From JAYZVT01 sp050248375 (GTDB lineage: Bacteria > Pseudomonadota > Alphaproteobacteria > Rhizobiales > Methyloligellaceae): DNA of 16,907 nt. A program made the translations under genes and the position numbers. The stretch lies in NCBI GenBank assembly GCA_050248375.1, contig JBFWSL010000047.1, positions 1 to 16,907 on the forward strand. Reading direction: 5' to 3'. The notes beneath the pieces were generated by a model that saw nothing but the letters and a program-made list of their open reading frames with translations, was not told the origin of the DNA and ran no database searches. The stretch's first letter is position 1; each line of letters starts with the position of its first letter. Shown here one piece after another: positions 1-6,481 of this stretch.

Positions 1-607
1 CGTCCGCGGCAAGAAAATCCCGCCGCAGGACATCGCGCGCCTCCGAGACGAGCTGGCCGGCCTCCTCGAGCGCCCGGTTCGCCGGAAGTCCGGTGTGCTT
101 GCGGCGGAAGTCGGCGACGATCTGTTCCTTGGTCAGGTGCACCGCGGGCGCGATGATGTGGCTTGGCGGCTCGTCGCGGATCTGGATCAGATATTCCCCG
201 AGATCGGTTTCCACCGGCCGCAGGCCCGCCGCCTCGAGATGGGCGTTGATGCCGATCTCCTCGCCCACCATCGACTTGCCCTTGGTGACGGTACGAGCGC
301 CCGCCTTGCGGCAGATGTCGAGGATGATGTCGCGGGCGTCTCCCGCCGTCGGCGCCCAGTGCACCTGGCCGCCCGCTTGCGCGACCTTGCGCTCGTAGGC
401 TTCCAGATAGAGGTCCAGGTGGGCGAGGGTATGCTGCTTCATGTCGCGCGCCCGGTCGCGGAGCTGATCGAACTCGGGCAGTTTCGCGCGCGCCTCCGCC
501 CGCTTGACCACGAAGCCCTGGCGCACGTTGCCAAGCGCCTTCTGCAGCTGAACGTCGTGCAGCGCCCGGTCTGCGTTGGCCTTGAAGCTGTGCGAGGTGG
601 GTTTCAT
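1..607 (-). CDS. lutB: LutB-type iron-sulfur lactate utilisation protein, N-terminal part (cut by window edge)
   Basis: Minus-strand gene starting with ATG at 607 and running off the left edge, so about 202 N-terminal residues are visible. The sequence matches the LutB/YkgF family: an N-terminal helical part, then TKGKSMVGEEIGIN, ETDLGEYLIQ and EPPSHIIAPAVH, all typical of the LutB DUF162-like half. In the family, LutABC oxidises L-lactate to pyruvate, with LutB carrying two [4Fe-4S] clusters near its C-terminus. Those cysteine motifs would lie beyond the window and cannot be checked. Its start overlaps the lutA stop in an ATGA (604-607), so the two are very probably translationally coupled. 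A lutC gene may follow further left, but this is not visible. Family assignment is confident. Lactate as substrate is by homology only. Confidence 0.88.
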   Translation of the reverse strand, partial: MKPTSHSFKANADRALHDVQLQKALGNVRQGFVVKRAEARAKLPEFDQLRDRARDMKQHTLAHLDLYLEAYERKVAQAGGQVHWAPTAGDARDIILDICRKAGARTVTKGKSMVGEEIGINAHLEAAGLRPVETDLGEYLIQIRDEPPSHIIAPAVHLTKEQIVADFRRKHTGLPANRALEEAGQLVSEARDVLRRDFLAAD

Positions 608-1392
608 TCCGGTCGTTCCGCCGGTGCGCAGATCGGCGGCTCGTCCGTCATGCCGGCGAGGACTTCCGCCACATGGCGCACCTCGATAGCCCGGCCCTCC
701 CGCGACAGCTTGCCGGCCATGTTCATCAGGCAGCCGAGATCGCCCGCCAGCAGGCACGCCGCGCCGCTGCCTGCGGCGTTCGCCGACTTCTTCTCCACGA
801 TGGCGTTGGAAATGGCCGGATACTTGATGGAGAAGGTGCCGCCGAAACCGCAGCACACCTCGCAGTCGGCCATCTCCTCCAGTTGCAGGCCGCTCACGCT
901 CGCCAGCAGTTTGCGAGGCTGCGCCTTGACGCCGAGTTCGCGCAGGCCGGAACAGGAGTCGTGGTAGGTGACCTTGCCATCGAAGCGGGCCTCGACTCCT
1001 GTCATTCCCCGGATGTCGACGAGAAACGACACCAGTTCATGCACCCGTGAAGCGAAATCGCTGACGCGTGCGGTCCAGTCCGGATTGTCGCCAAGCAGGC
1101 GTGCATAGTGTGTCTTGAGCATGCCGGCGCAGGAGCCCGAGGGGGCCACCACGTAATCGCAGCCCTCGAAGGCGGCGATGGTCTGCATGGCGATGCGGAT
1201 GGCGTCGGGCCTGTCGCCGGAATTGTAGGCCGGCTGGCCGCAACAGGTCTGGCCTTCGGGCACCACGACGCGGCAACCGGACTGTTCCAGCAGCTTCGCC
1301 GCCGCGAAGCCGACCGAGGGGCGGAACAGGTCCACCAGGCAGGTGACGAAAAGACCGGCGGTCGGTGCGGGATTTCCGGAAGTGGGTGCCAA
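604..1392 (-). CDS. lutA: LutA-type (Fe-S)-binding oxidoreductase subunit
   Basis: 262-residue protein of the LutA/YkgE family, slightly longer than the usual 240 or so. Two CCG-type domains are visible: TCLVDLFRP (Cys18) with CCGQPAYNSG (Cys50-Cys51), and CSGL (Cys147) with CCGFGGTFS (Cys180-Cys181). The family uses such cysteines to bind iron-sulfur clusters, as in the GlcF and HdrB C-terminal domains. With LutB and LutC it forms an L-lactate oxidising complex that feeds the respiratory chain. The start is a TTG at 1392-1390. It is chosen because a GGAGG on the minus strand (1405-1401) sits 8 nt upstream and no earlier ATG or GTG fits as well. It overlaps lutB by ATGA and diverges from the TRAP operon across a 190-base gap, which suggests shared regulation by the same acids. 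Confidence 0.88.
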   Translation of the reverse strand: MAPTSGNPAPTAGLFVTCLVDLFRPSVGFAAAKLLEQSGCRVVVPEGQTCCGQPAYNSGDRPDAIRIAMQTIAAFEGCDYVVAPSGSCAGMLKTHYARLLGDNPDWTARVSDFASRVHELVSFLVDIRGMTGVEARFDGKVTYHDSCSGLRELGVKAQPRKLLASVSGLQLEEMADCEVCCGFGGTFSIKYPAISNAIVEKKSANAAGSGAACLLAGDLGCLMNMAGKLSREGRAIEVRHVAEVLAGMTDEPPICAPAERPE

Positions 1393-1448
1393 ACGCTGGT
1401 CCTCCGGGTGAACTGGACCACCCTAGGTAGCGCAACCGACCGGGGCCC

Positions 1449-1517
1449 GCAATTGCCGCCGGTTTCCCTCCGGCCAATAGGCCAATTGTCCCCGTTTCCG
1501 TTCGGGGGGCGATTGGC
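1449..1517. promoter_or_regulatory. Divergent lutA/dctP control region with repeated CAATTG and GCCAAT words
   Basis: The 190 bases between the two divergent starts hold no gene. CAATTG occurs at 1450-1455 and again at 1483-1488, 33 bases apart (about three helical turns). GCCAAT occurs at 1473-1478 and 1481-1486, and its inverse ATTGGC at 1512-1517. Such phased repeats could be operator sites for a regulator of both transcripts, but they do not match the LldR/FadR-type consensus that I know. I could not pick a convincing -35/-10 pair in either direction. Function is inference only. Confidence 0.25.
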
Positions 1518-1568
1518 ATACCATCCGGGTCCGGGCCGGAATCTTGAGGACCGGGTGCATAGTCTTTA

Positions 1569-1576
1569 GGGAGGAA
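1569..1576 (+). promoter_or_regulatory. Ribosome binding site of dctP
   Basis: A GGGAGG (1569-1574) lies 8 nt before the ATG at 1583-1585. It decides this start over an in-frame ATG at 1544, which would add 13 residues before an otherwise ideal signal peptide. Confidence 0.7.
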
Positions 1577-1582
1577 GACCTG

Positions 1583-2620
1583 ATGAAAAGGCTACTGGCA
1601 TTCACCTGCCTTGCCTGCGCGATGGCGCTTTGCGCGCCCGGCGTCGCCGACGCCAAGGTGCGCTGGAAGATGGCATCCACCTATCCGGGCAAGCTGACCC
1701 AGCTCGGAACCATGGGCAAACAACTCGAGAAGAACATCGAGGAAGTCTCCGGCGGCGAAATCGAGATCAAGTTCTTCGAGCCGGGCGCGCTGGTGCCCGC
1801 GCTGGAGGTCTTCGACGCCATCAAGAGCGGCTCCATCGACGCCGGGTGGTCCACGCCCGGCTACTGGCAGGGCAAGGAACCGGCGCTGGCCCTGTTCTCG
1901 GCCGTGCCGTTCGGGCCCGGAACCGGCGAATACACCGCCTGGCTGTTCTTCGGCGGCGGTGAGCAGATGATGCAGAAGATCTACAACAAGCACGGCCTGC
2001 ATTCGCTCATCTGCGGCACCGTCGCGCCGGAGGCGTCGGGCTGGTTCCGCGACGAGATCACCTCCGTCGAGCAGCTCTCGGTCAAGAAGTTGCGCTTCTT
2101 CGGCCACGGCGCGTAGGTCATGCAGAATTTCGGCGTGGCCTGCCAGCTTCTGGCCGGTGGCGAGCTCTATCCGGCGCTGGAGCGCGGCACCATCGACGCC
2201 ACCGAATTCTCCATGCCGGCGATCGATCTCAATCTCGGCTTCTACCAGGTGGCCAAGCACTACTACTTCCCCGGCTGGCACCAGCAGTCGACCATGTTCG
2301 AGCTGCTGATGAACAAGGACAAGTGGGACAAGCTGGGCAAGACCGAGCAGGCGCAGATCAAGGCGGTGTGCCGCGCCAACGTCACCTACGGCATGGCCGA
2401 GGGCGAGGCGATCCAGGGCGCGGCCCTCAAGGCCCTGCGCGAGAAAGGTGTGCAGATACACCGCTGGGCCGACGCCGACCTCGACAAGCTCCAGGGCGCC
2501 TGGAACGAGGTGGTGCAGGAGCTTCTCGCCAGCGATCCCACGTTCAAGGAGGCCTGGGAGTCTCTCCAGAGCTTCCGCGAGGCTTACAAGGAGTGGGGAT
2601 CGCTCGGCTACCTGAAATAG
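1583..2620 (+). pseudogene. dctP: TRAP transporter substrate-binding protein DctP, interrupted by an in-frame TAG
   Basis: The frame from 1583 to 2620 would encode 345 residues, a normal length for a DctP-family periplasmic binding protein, but codon 178 (2114-2116) is TAG. Reading continues in the same frame with clear homology, so there is no frameshift. Visible features: a signal peptide ending near ADA (residues 22-24); KKLRFFGHG just before the stop, with Arg171 where the family has its carboxylate-binding arginine; and after it AGGELYPALERGTIDATEFS, matching the 2-oxoacid/lactate-type (TakP-like) branch. In relatives the residue at the stop is usually charged (Lys, Arg or Glu), so one base change from AAG or GAG would explain it. 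dctQ and dctM downstream are intact. Either the gene is newly inactivated or the base is a sequencing error. TAG ends at least five other genes here, so reassignment is unlikely. A restart at ATG 2120 would lack the signal peptide. Confidence 0.85.
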
Positions 2621-2626
2621 ACGACA

Positions 2627-2664
2627 GCCCCTGCCGCTGAAGAAGGATCGCCGGCGGCAGGGGC
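2627..2664 (+). other. Hairpin in the dctP-dctQ intergenic gap
   Basis: GCCCCTGCCGC (2627-2637) pairs perfectly with GCGGCAGGGGC (2654-2664), an 11-bp stem with a 16-nt loop just after the dctP stop. A short CTATTTT follows at 2670-2676, not a full T tract. Stems placed behind the binding-protein gene are known in other uptake operons to protect the upstream message or partly stop transcription, giving more binding protein than permease. That role is inferred here. Confidence 0.6.
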
Positions 2665-2693
2665 GCGGCCTATTTTGGGCCGGGGAGGGGGCA

Positions 2694-3257
2694 ATGAAGG
2701 CGCTGCTGAAAGTCGCCACGTCGATCGACGCCGTCCTTGGCGCGGTCTCGAGGGTCGGCTGCGCGGCGAGCCTCATCCTGGTGGTGGTGATCCTCTATGA
2801 CGTCGTCACCCGCTACTTCGGCTTTCCCAAGCTGTTCGGTTTCAACTCGACCCAGTACCAGGAGTCCGAGTACTGGCTGCACACCATCGTCTTCTCGCTG
2901 GTCATCGGCTACGCCTACACGCGCCAGTCGCATGTCCGCATAGACCTGATGCGCGACCGGCTGCCCCAGAGGTGGAAGTACATCCTGGAAATCCTGGGCT
3001 GCGTGCTGCTGCTCATTCCCTTCTGTCTGGTGGCGCTGAACTACCAGTTCCACTACACCTACGCGTCCTACGACGAGGGCGAGATTTCCAGATCGGTCAT
3101 CGGCCTCAAGCATGTCTGGATACTCAAGTCCTTTCTCTGCGCCCTTTTCGTGCTGCTGCTCCTCGCCGCCGTTTCGCAGCTGATCAAGGCCGTGGCGGGC
3201 CTGCGCGGCCAGCTTCCCGGCCACATGGTCAAGGGTACCCTGGGCGGGGACGAGTGA
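2694..3257 (+). CDS. dctQ: TRAP transporter small membrane subunit DctQ
   Basis: 187-residue integral membrane protein with four hydrophobic segments (about residues 20-38, 62-80, 98-120 and 140-165), the layout of DctQ small subunits. The stretch ESEYWLHTIVFSLVIGYAYT followed by HVRIDL is the conserved core of the family, in which an acidic residue precedes TM2 and the VRIDL-type motif follows it. The start has a strong purine-rich GGGGAGGGGG right before ATG 2694. It pairs with DctM to form the permease in the inner membrane, which takes substrate from DctP and moves it with a sodium gradient (family knowledge). It sits 73 bases after dctP and is separated from dctM by a single base, as expected for one operon. 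Confidence 0.93.
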   Translation: MKALLKVATSIDAVLGAVSRVGCAASLILVVVILYDVVTRYFGFPKLFGFNSTQYQESEYWLHTIVFSLVIGYAYTRQSHVRIDLMRDRLPQRWKYILEILGCVLLLIPFCLVALNYQFHYTYASYDEGEISRSVIGLKHVWILKSFLCALFVLLLLAAVSQLIKAVAGLRGQLPGHMVKGTLGGDE

Positions 3258-3258
3258 C

Positions 3259-4731
3259 ATGGACCTGGTGGATATTCTGCCGGTCCTGATGTTCGTGGCC
3301 CTGGGCCTGCTGCTGTTCTCCGGCTATCCGGTCGCCTTCGTTCTTGCCGGCGTCGGCCTCGGCTTCGGCGTCATCGGCATCGCGCTCGATGCCTTTGCAT
3401 GGGTCCAGTTCGGCTCCATCCCGTCGCGCATCTTCGGCGGGATGGCGGAGAATCTCATCCTCACCGCCATTCCCATGTTCATCCTCATGGGCACGGTTCT
3501 GGAGCGGTCGGGCATCGCCCGCGATCTTCTCAACTGTCTGCAGGTGCTGTTGCGGCGCGTTCCCGGAGGCCTGGCGCTCTCGGTGACCCTCATGGGCACG
3601 ATCATGGCCGCCACCACCGGCATCATCGGCGCCTCGGTGGTGATGATGACGCTGCTGGCGCTGCCGGTGATGGTGCAGCGGAACTACGACCTGCCTCTTG
3701 CCACCGGCACCATCGCCGCATCCGGGACGCTCGGTATCCTCATCCCGCCGTCGATCATGCTGGTCATCATGTCCGACCTGCTGGCCAGGTCGGTCGGCAA
3801 TATGTTCGTGGCCGCGCTGTTTCCCGGCCTCCTGCTGTCCGCCCTCTACGTGATCTATATCGTCGTCCTGAGCATGCTGAACCCTCAGCGGGCCCCCCTG
3901 CCGGACAGGGATTTCGGGCCGGCCACCGCCGCGGGAATATGGAAGATGATCGCGCGCAGCTTCATCCCGCCGCTGCTGCTGATCTTCCTGGTGCTCGGGT
4001 CCATCCTGTTCGGAGTGGCCACCCCCACGGAGGCGGCCGGTGTCGGCGCCGCCGGGGCGATCATGCTGGCTTTCGTGAACCTCGTCATGCTGCCCGCCTT
4101 CGGCGTCGGCCGGCATGAGTTCGGGCAGCCGGGCTCGCCCGGAGAGGCCATGGACGGCGGGCCTTCAGGAGAAGGCGTCCTGACCGACGCCGTTCATTTC
4201 GCCGGCGTGATCTGGCAATCCGCCGCCTGCAGCGCCCAGACCAACGCCATGCTGTTCGCCATTTTCATCGGCGCGACGGTGTTCTCCTATGTCTTCCGCT
4301 CGCTCGGCGGCGACGGCCTCGTCATCGACTTCGTGGAGGGCCTCGGCCTCGGTTCATGGGGCCTGCTGATCCTCCTGATGGCGCTGATCTTCGTCCTCGG
4401 CTTCTTCTTCGACTGGATCGAGATCACGCTGATCGTGCTGCCTGTATTCGCGCCCATCATCTCCAGCCTGGATTTCGGCGCCCATGTGGACAAGGCCGAG
4501 GTGGTCTACTGGTTCGCCATCCTCATGGCGGTGAACCTGCAGACGTCGTTCCTGACGCCGCCATTCGGCTTCGCGCTGTTCTACATGAAGGCGGTTGCCC
4601 CGCGCGGCGTGAAGATCGAGCACATCTACAAGGGCATCATTCCCTTCGTCGTGCTCCAGCTCACCGGGCTGGGGCTTGTCATCGCGTTTCCGGAGATCGC
4701 GCTGTGGCTGCCGCGCGTGCTTCTCGACTAG
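3259..4731 (+). CDS. dctM: TRAP transporter large membrane subunit DctM
   Basis: 490-residue polytopic membrane protein. It opens with a hydrophobic helix, then SGYPVAFVLAGVGLGFGVIG, then NLILTAIPMFILMG and ATTGIIGASVVMMTLLALP, all characteristic of DctM. The repeat-related second half includes QTNAMLFAIFIGATVFSYVF, FFFDWIEITLIVLPVFAPI and NLQTSFLTPPFGFALFYMK, the last being the conserved PPFG loop. It is longer than classical DctM of about 425 residues because of a polar, Gly/Pro-rich insert near residues 285-310, seen in the branch of TRAP permeases often annotated for mannitol/chloroaromatic or 2-oxoacid-type substrates. It is the sodium-coupled channel-forming subunit. With dctP broken, the permease may be idle unless another binding protein serves it. 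Its stop codon touches the palindromic element that follows. Confidence 0.94.
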   Translation: MDLVDILPVLMFVALGLLLFSGYPVAFVLAGVGLGFGVIGIALDAFAWVQFGSIPSRIFGGMAENLILTAIPMFILMGTVLERSGIARDLLNCLQVLLRRVPGGLALSVTLMGTIMAATTGIIGASVVMMTLLALPVMVQRNYDLPLATGTIAASGTLGILIPPSIMLVIMSDLLARSVGNMFVAALFPGLLLSALYVIYIVVLSMLNPQRAPLPDRDFGPATAAGIWKMIARSFIPPLLLIFLVLGSILFGVATPTEAAGVGAAGAIMLAFVNLVMLPAFGVGRHEFGQPGSPGEAMDGGPSGEGVLTDAVHFAGVIWQSAACSAQTNAMLFAIFIGATVFSYVFRSLGGDGLVIDFVEGLGLGSWGLLILLMALIFVLGFFFDWIEITLIVLPVFAPIISSLDFGAHVDKAEVVYWFAILMAVNLQTSFLTPPFGFALFYMKAVAPRGVKIEHIYKGIIPFVVLQLTGLGLVIAFPEIALWLPRVLLD

Positions 4732-4839
4732 CATGATCCGGAAAAGTTGATACCGCTTTTCCGATAAGATCATGCTCAAGCTATCGATCCGGCGCATCAT
4801 CTTATCGGCCAAGCGATTCCATTTGGCCGGATGATGCGC
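4731..4839. repeat. Mosaic palindromic element (RIME-like) between convergent dctM and the cytochrome c gene
   Basis: Two back-to-back hairpins. Module 1: GCATGATC (4731-4738) plus CGGAAAAG (4739-4746) pair with CTTTTCCG (4756-4763) and GATCATGC (4768-4775), leaving an ATAA bulge. Module 2: GCGCATCATC (4792-4801) and CGGCCAA (4806-4812) pair with TTGGCCG (4823-4829) and GATGATGCGC (4830-4839), leaving a TTAT bulge. The sequence of module 1 resembles, from memory, a very common intergenic repeat of Rhizobiales genomes. The modules are also linked, since CCGATAAGAT (4761-4770) is the exact inverse of ATCTTATCGG (4800-4809). The element nearly fills the convergent gap and could end transcription from both sides. 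Confidence 0.8.
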
Positions 4840-4852
4840 TAGGGGACTCCGG

Positions 4853-5248
4853 CTACTCCTTTTTGGAGAAGGTCTTGAGATAGGCGATCACGTCGTCGCG
4901 GTCGTCCTCGTCCTTGAGGCCCGGAAAGGACATCTTGCCGCCCGGCACCAGCTTTTTGGGATTCTCCAGATAGGAGTGCAGCTTGTCGTCGTCCCATACG
5001 AGGCCGCCCGCGCCCGCGTCGCGCATCGGCTTGGAATAGTTGTAGCCTTCCTGCGCGCCGGCCGGAGCGTCGATGATGTTGTTGAGCGGCGGACCCACCT
5101 TCTTCTTTGCGTCGGGGCCGACGTCATGGCAGGCCTTGCACTTCTTGAAGACGGACTCGCCCTTCGCGGGATCCCCGTCCGCCATGGCAAAGGATGGCGG
5201 GGAGACAATGGCGGCAGCCAGCAGAATGCAAGTAAGCGTTTGTTTCAT
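4853..5248 (-). CDS. Periplasmic class I cytochrome c (c2/c550-like)
   Basis: 131-residue protein with a signal peptide (residues 1-23, cleavage after SFAMA), leaving a mature protein of about 108 residues, normal for cytochrome c2/c550. The haem site is CKACH (Cys37, Cys40, His41) and the likely sixth ligand is Met106 in GGKMSFPGL. KKKVGPPLN and the final DVIAYLKTFS helix are also typical. It shuttles electrons in the periplasm between a dehydrogenase or the bc1 complex and a terminal oxidase. The start is supported by GGGAGG (5262-5257 on the minus strand) 8 nt upstream. It lies 92 bases downstream of the LysR gene on the same strand and next to 2-hydroxyacid oxidation genes. A role as electron acceptor for those enzymes is possible but unproven. 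Confidence 0.92.
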   Translation of the reverse strand: MKQTLTCILLAAAIVSPPSFAMADGDPAKGESVFKKCKACHDVGPDAKKKVGPPLNNIIDAPAGAQEGYNYSKPMRDAGAGGLVWDDDKLHSYLENPKKLVPGGKMSFPGLKDEDDRDDVIAYLKTFSKKE

Positions 5249-5340
5249 CAGTAATTCCTCCCAAGCCGGGCGCGGACCTTAGCAACCGGAATAACGTTCT
5301 TGAACCCGGCGAAGGGTCGCACTTCGGGAATTGATACGGC

Positions 5341-6288
5341 CTACAGCGCCGGAGCGGCGCCGTTCGTCGCCCTGGCCTGGGGTGTGAAGGGCAGGGCGAG
5401 GCCCTTGTCCCAGTAGGGCTCGGGGCCGAACAGGCCGGCGAGGAAGTCAACGAAGACGCGCAGCTTCGCGGGGACATACTGCCGGCAGGGATAGACCGCG
5501 TAGACCGCCACGCGGGGGGATTCGTGATATTCCGGCAGGATCACTTTCAGCCGGCCCGATTTCAGCTCCGGGCCGACGTCCCAGGTGGAGCGCAGCGCGA
5601 TGCCCAGTCCCGCCAGCACGGCCTCGCGAACGACTTCCGTCGAATTGGTGCGGATGCTTCCCGAGGCTCTCACCGAGGCCGGGCCCTCGGGCCCCTGCAG
5701 GCGCCAGACCTCCTGTGCCGCCGGCGCCAGGCAGTTGTAGCGGGAAAGTTCCGCCAGCGTTTTGGGTATGCCTGCCTTTTCCAGGTAGCTCGGCGCCGCG
5801 CAGATTACCCGGTGGTTCGGTGCCAGCTTGCGCGCCACCAGACTGGAATCCTCCAGTTCGGCGATACGGATGGCCACGTCGAACCCCGCGCCGACGATGT
5901 CCACGAAATGGTCGGACAGGTCGAGGTCGAGATTGAGGTCCGGATACTGTTCGAGGAACTCGCCCATATAGGGCGCGATGTGCATGCGTCCGAAGGCGGT
6001 GGGGGCGGTGACCTTCAGCGTGCCGCGCGGCGTGGCGTTACGCCGGGTCACGTAGGCCTCGGCCTCGTCGATGCCCGCGAGGATACTGACCACGCGATCA
6101 TAGAATCCCTGGCCTGTCTCGGTCAGGGTGAGTTGCCGTGTCGTCCGCTGGAACAGCCGGGCGCCGAGCCTGTCCTCGAGATGGCTGATACGCTTTGACA
6201 CCACCGCCGGCGACAGGCCGATCTCGCGCCCCGCCGCGGACATGTTGCCCGCCGTCACCACGCGGGCGAAGATTTCAAGGTCGCTCAT
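5341..6288 (-). CDS. LysR-family transcriptional regulator
   Basis: 315-residue protein. The N-terminal winged helix-turn-helix spans about residues 3-60, with GNMSAAGREIGLSPAVVSKR as the HTH and LEDRLGARLFQRTTRQLTLT as the wing. The rest is the two-lobe effector-binding domain, beginning RGTLKVTAPTAFGRMHIAP and including FDVAIRIAELEDSSLVARKL. This is the branch often found as single-gene local regulators. The frame is open far upstream, but the ATG at 6288 is chosen because it begins the standard MSDLEIFARVV start and has GTGGGA just before it. It diverges from glcD over a 189-base gap that carries a TTTTC-N9-GAAAA dyad, so it is the best candidate for control of glcDEF and malate synthase, perhaps responding to glycolate or glyoxylate. 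The effector cannot be read from sequence. Confidence 0.93.
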   Translation of the reverse strand: MSDLEIFARVVTAGNMSAAGREIGLSPAVVSKRISHLEDRLGARLFQRTTRQLTLTETGQGFYDRVVSILAGIDEAEAYVTRRNATPRGTLKVTAPTAFGRMHIAPYMGEFLEQYPDLNLDLDLSDHFVDIVGAGFDVAIRIAELEDSSLVARKLAPNHRVICAAPSYLEKAGIPKTLAELSRYNCLAPAAQEVWRLQGPEGPASVRASGSIRTNSTEVVREAVLAGLGIALRSTWDVGPELKSGRLKVILPEYHESPRVAVYAVYPCRQYVPAKLRVFVDFLAGLFGPEPYWDKGLALPFTPQARATNGAAPAL

Positions 6289-6310
6289 TCCCACGCGAAT
6301 TGGACCATTA

Positions 6311-6329
6311 TTTTCAATGAAGCCGAAAA
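6311..6329. promoter_or_regulatory. Candidate LysR-type operator
   Basis: TTTTC (6311-6315) and GAAAA (6325-6329) form a dyad with 9-nt spacing. It contains a T-N11-A (T6314, A6326), the usual LysR-box shape. It sits just upstream of the candidate glcD -35 element, where LysR-type activators commonly bind. It has not been tested against other genomes. Confidence 0.4.
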
Positions 6330-6335
6330 AATCCG

Positions 6336-6364
6336 TTGCCTTTTTTAATGCAGATGAACATAAA
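6336..6364 (+). promoter_or_regulatory. Candidate sigma70-type promoter for glcDEF
   Basis: TTGCCT (6336-6341), a 17-base spacer and CATAAA (6359-6364) lie in the most AT-rich stretch of the window. The predicted transcript would start near 6371, leaving a leader of about 107 bases before glcD. Confidence 0.45.
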
Positions 6365-6419
6365 GCGCAATGCGTTCGGCGCAGACCGCAGCAACTTGAA
6401 ACGGGGCGTTGCGCGCTTT
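6362..6419 (+). other. Inverted repeat in the glcD leader
   Basis: AAAGCGC (6362-6368) is the exact inverse of GCGCTTT (6413-6419), and the overlapping GCGCAA (6365-6370) pairs with TTGCGC (6409-6414). A leader stem or a second operator half-site pair is possible. Neither is established. Confidence 0.3.
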
Positions 6420-6457
6420 GCATCCTTTGTTCGCCCCGGGGTGAATACGGCAGGGCG

Positions 6458-6481
6458 ATGAACGGGAATTTGGAGGCATGA
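6458..6481 (+). CDS. Possible 7-codon leader ORF overlapping the glcD start
   Basis: ATG at 6458 opens a tiny frame encoding MNGNLEA, whose TGA (6479-6481) overlaps the glcD ATG (6478-6480) as ATGA. The only good Shine-Dalgarno for glcD, GGAGG at 6472-6476, lies inside this ORF and just 1 nt from the glcD ATG, too close for normal initiation. Coupled re-initiation from the leader ORF would resolve this. The leader's own ribosome site (AGGGCG) is weak, so it may be chance. Confidence 0.25.
   Translation: MNGNLEA

Noticed and set aside
2114..2116. TAG in dctP as a pyrrolysine or other recoded codon
   Set aside because: TAG is the ordinary stop of several genes in this window, DctP has no known need for a special residue at this site, and no downstream recoding stem is evident beyond the one after the true stop.
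1592..2776. 394-codon open frame on the minus strand opposite dctP
   Set aside because: It is antisense to a clear TRAP binding protein gene and its composition (His, Gly, Leu, Ala, Asp rich) is the usual mirror of GC-rich coding DNA. No family motif and no ribosome site.
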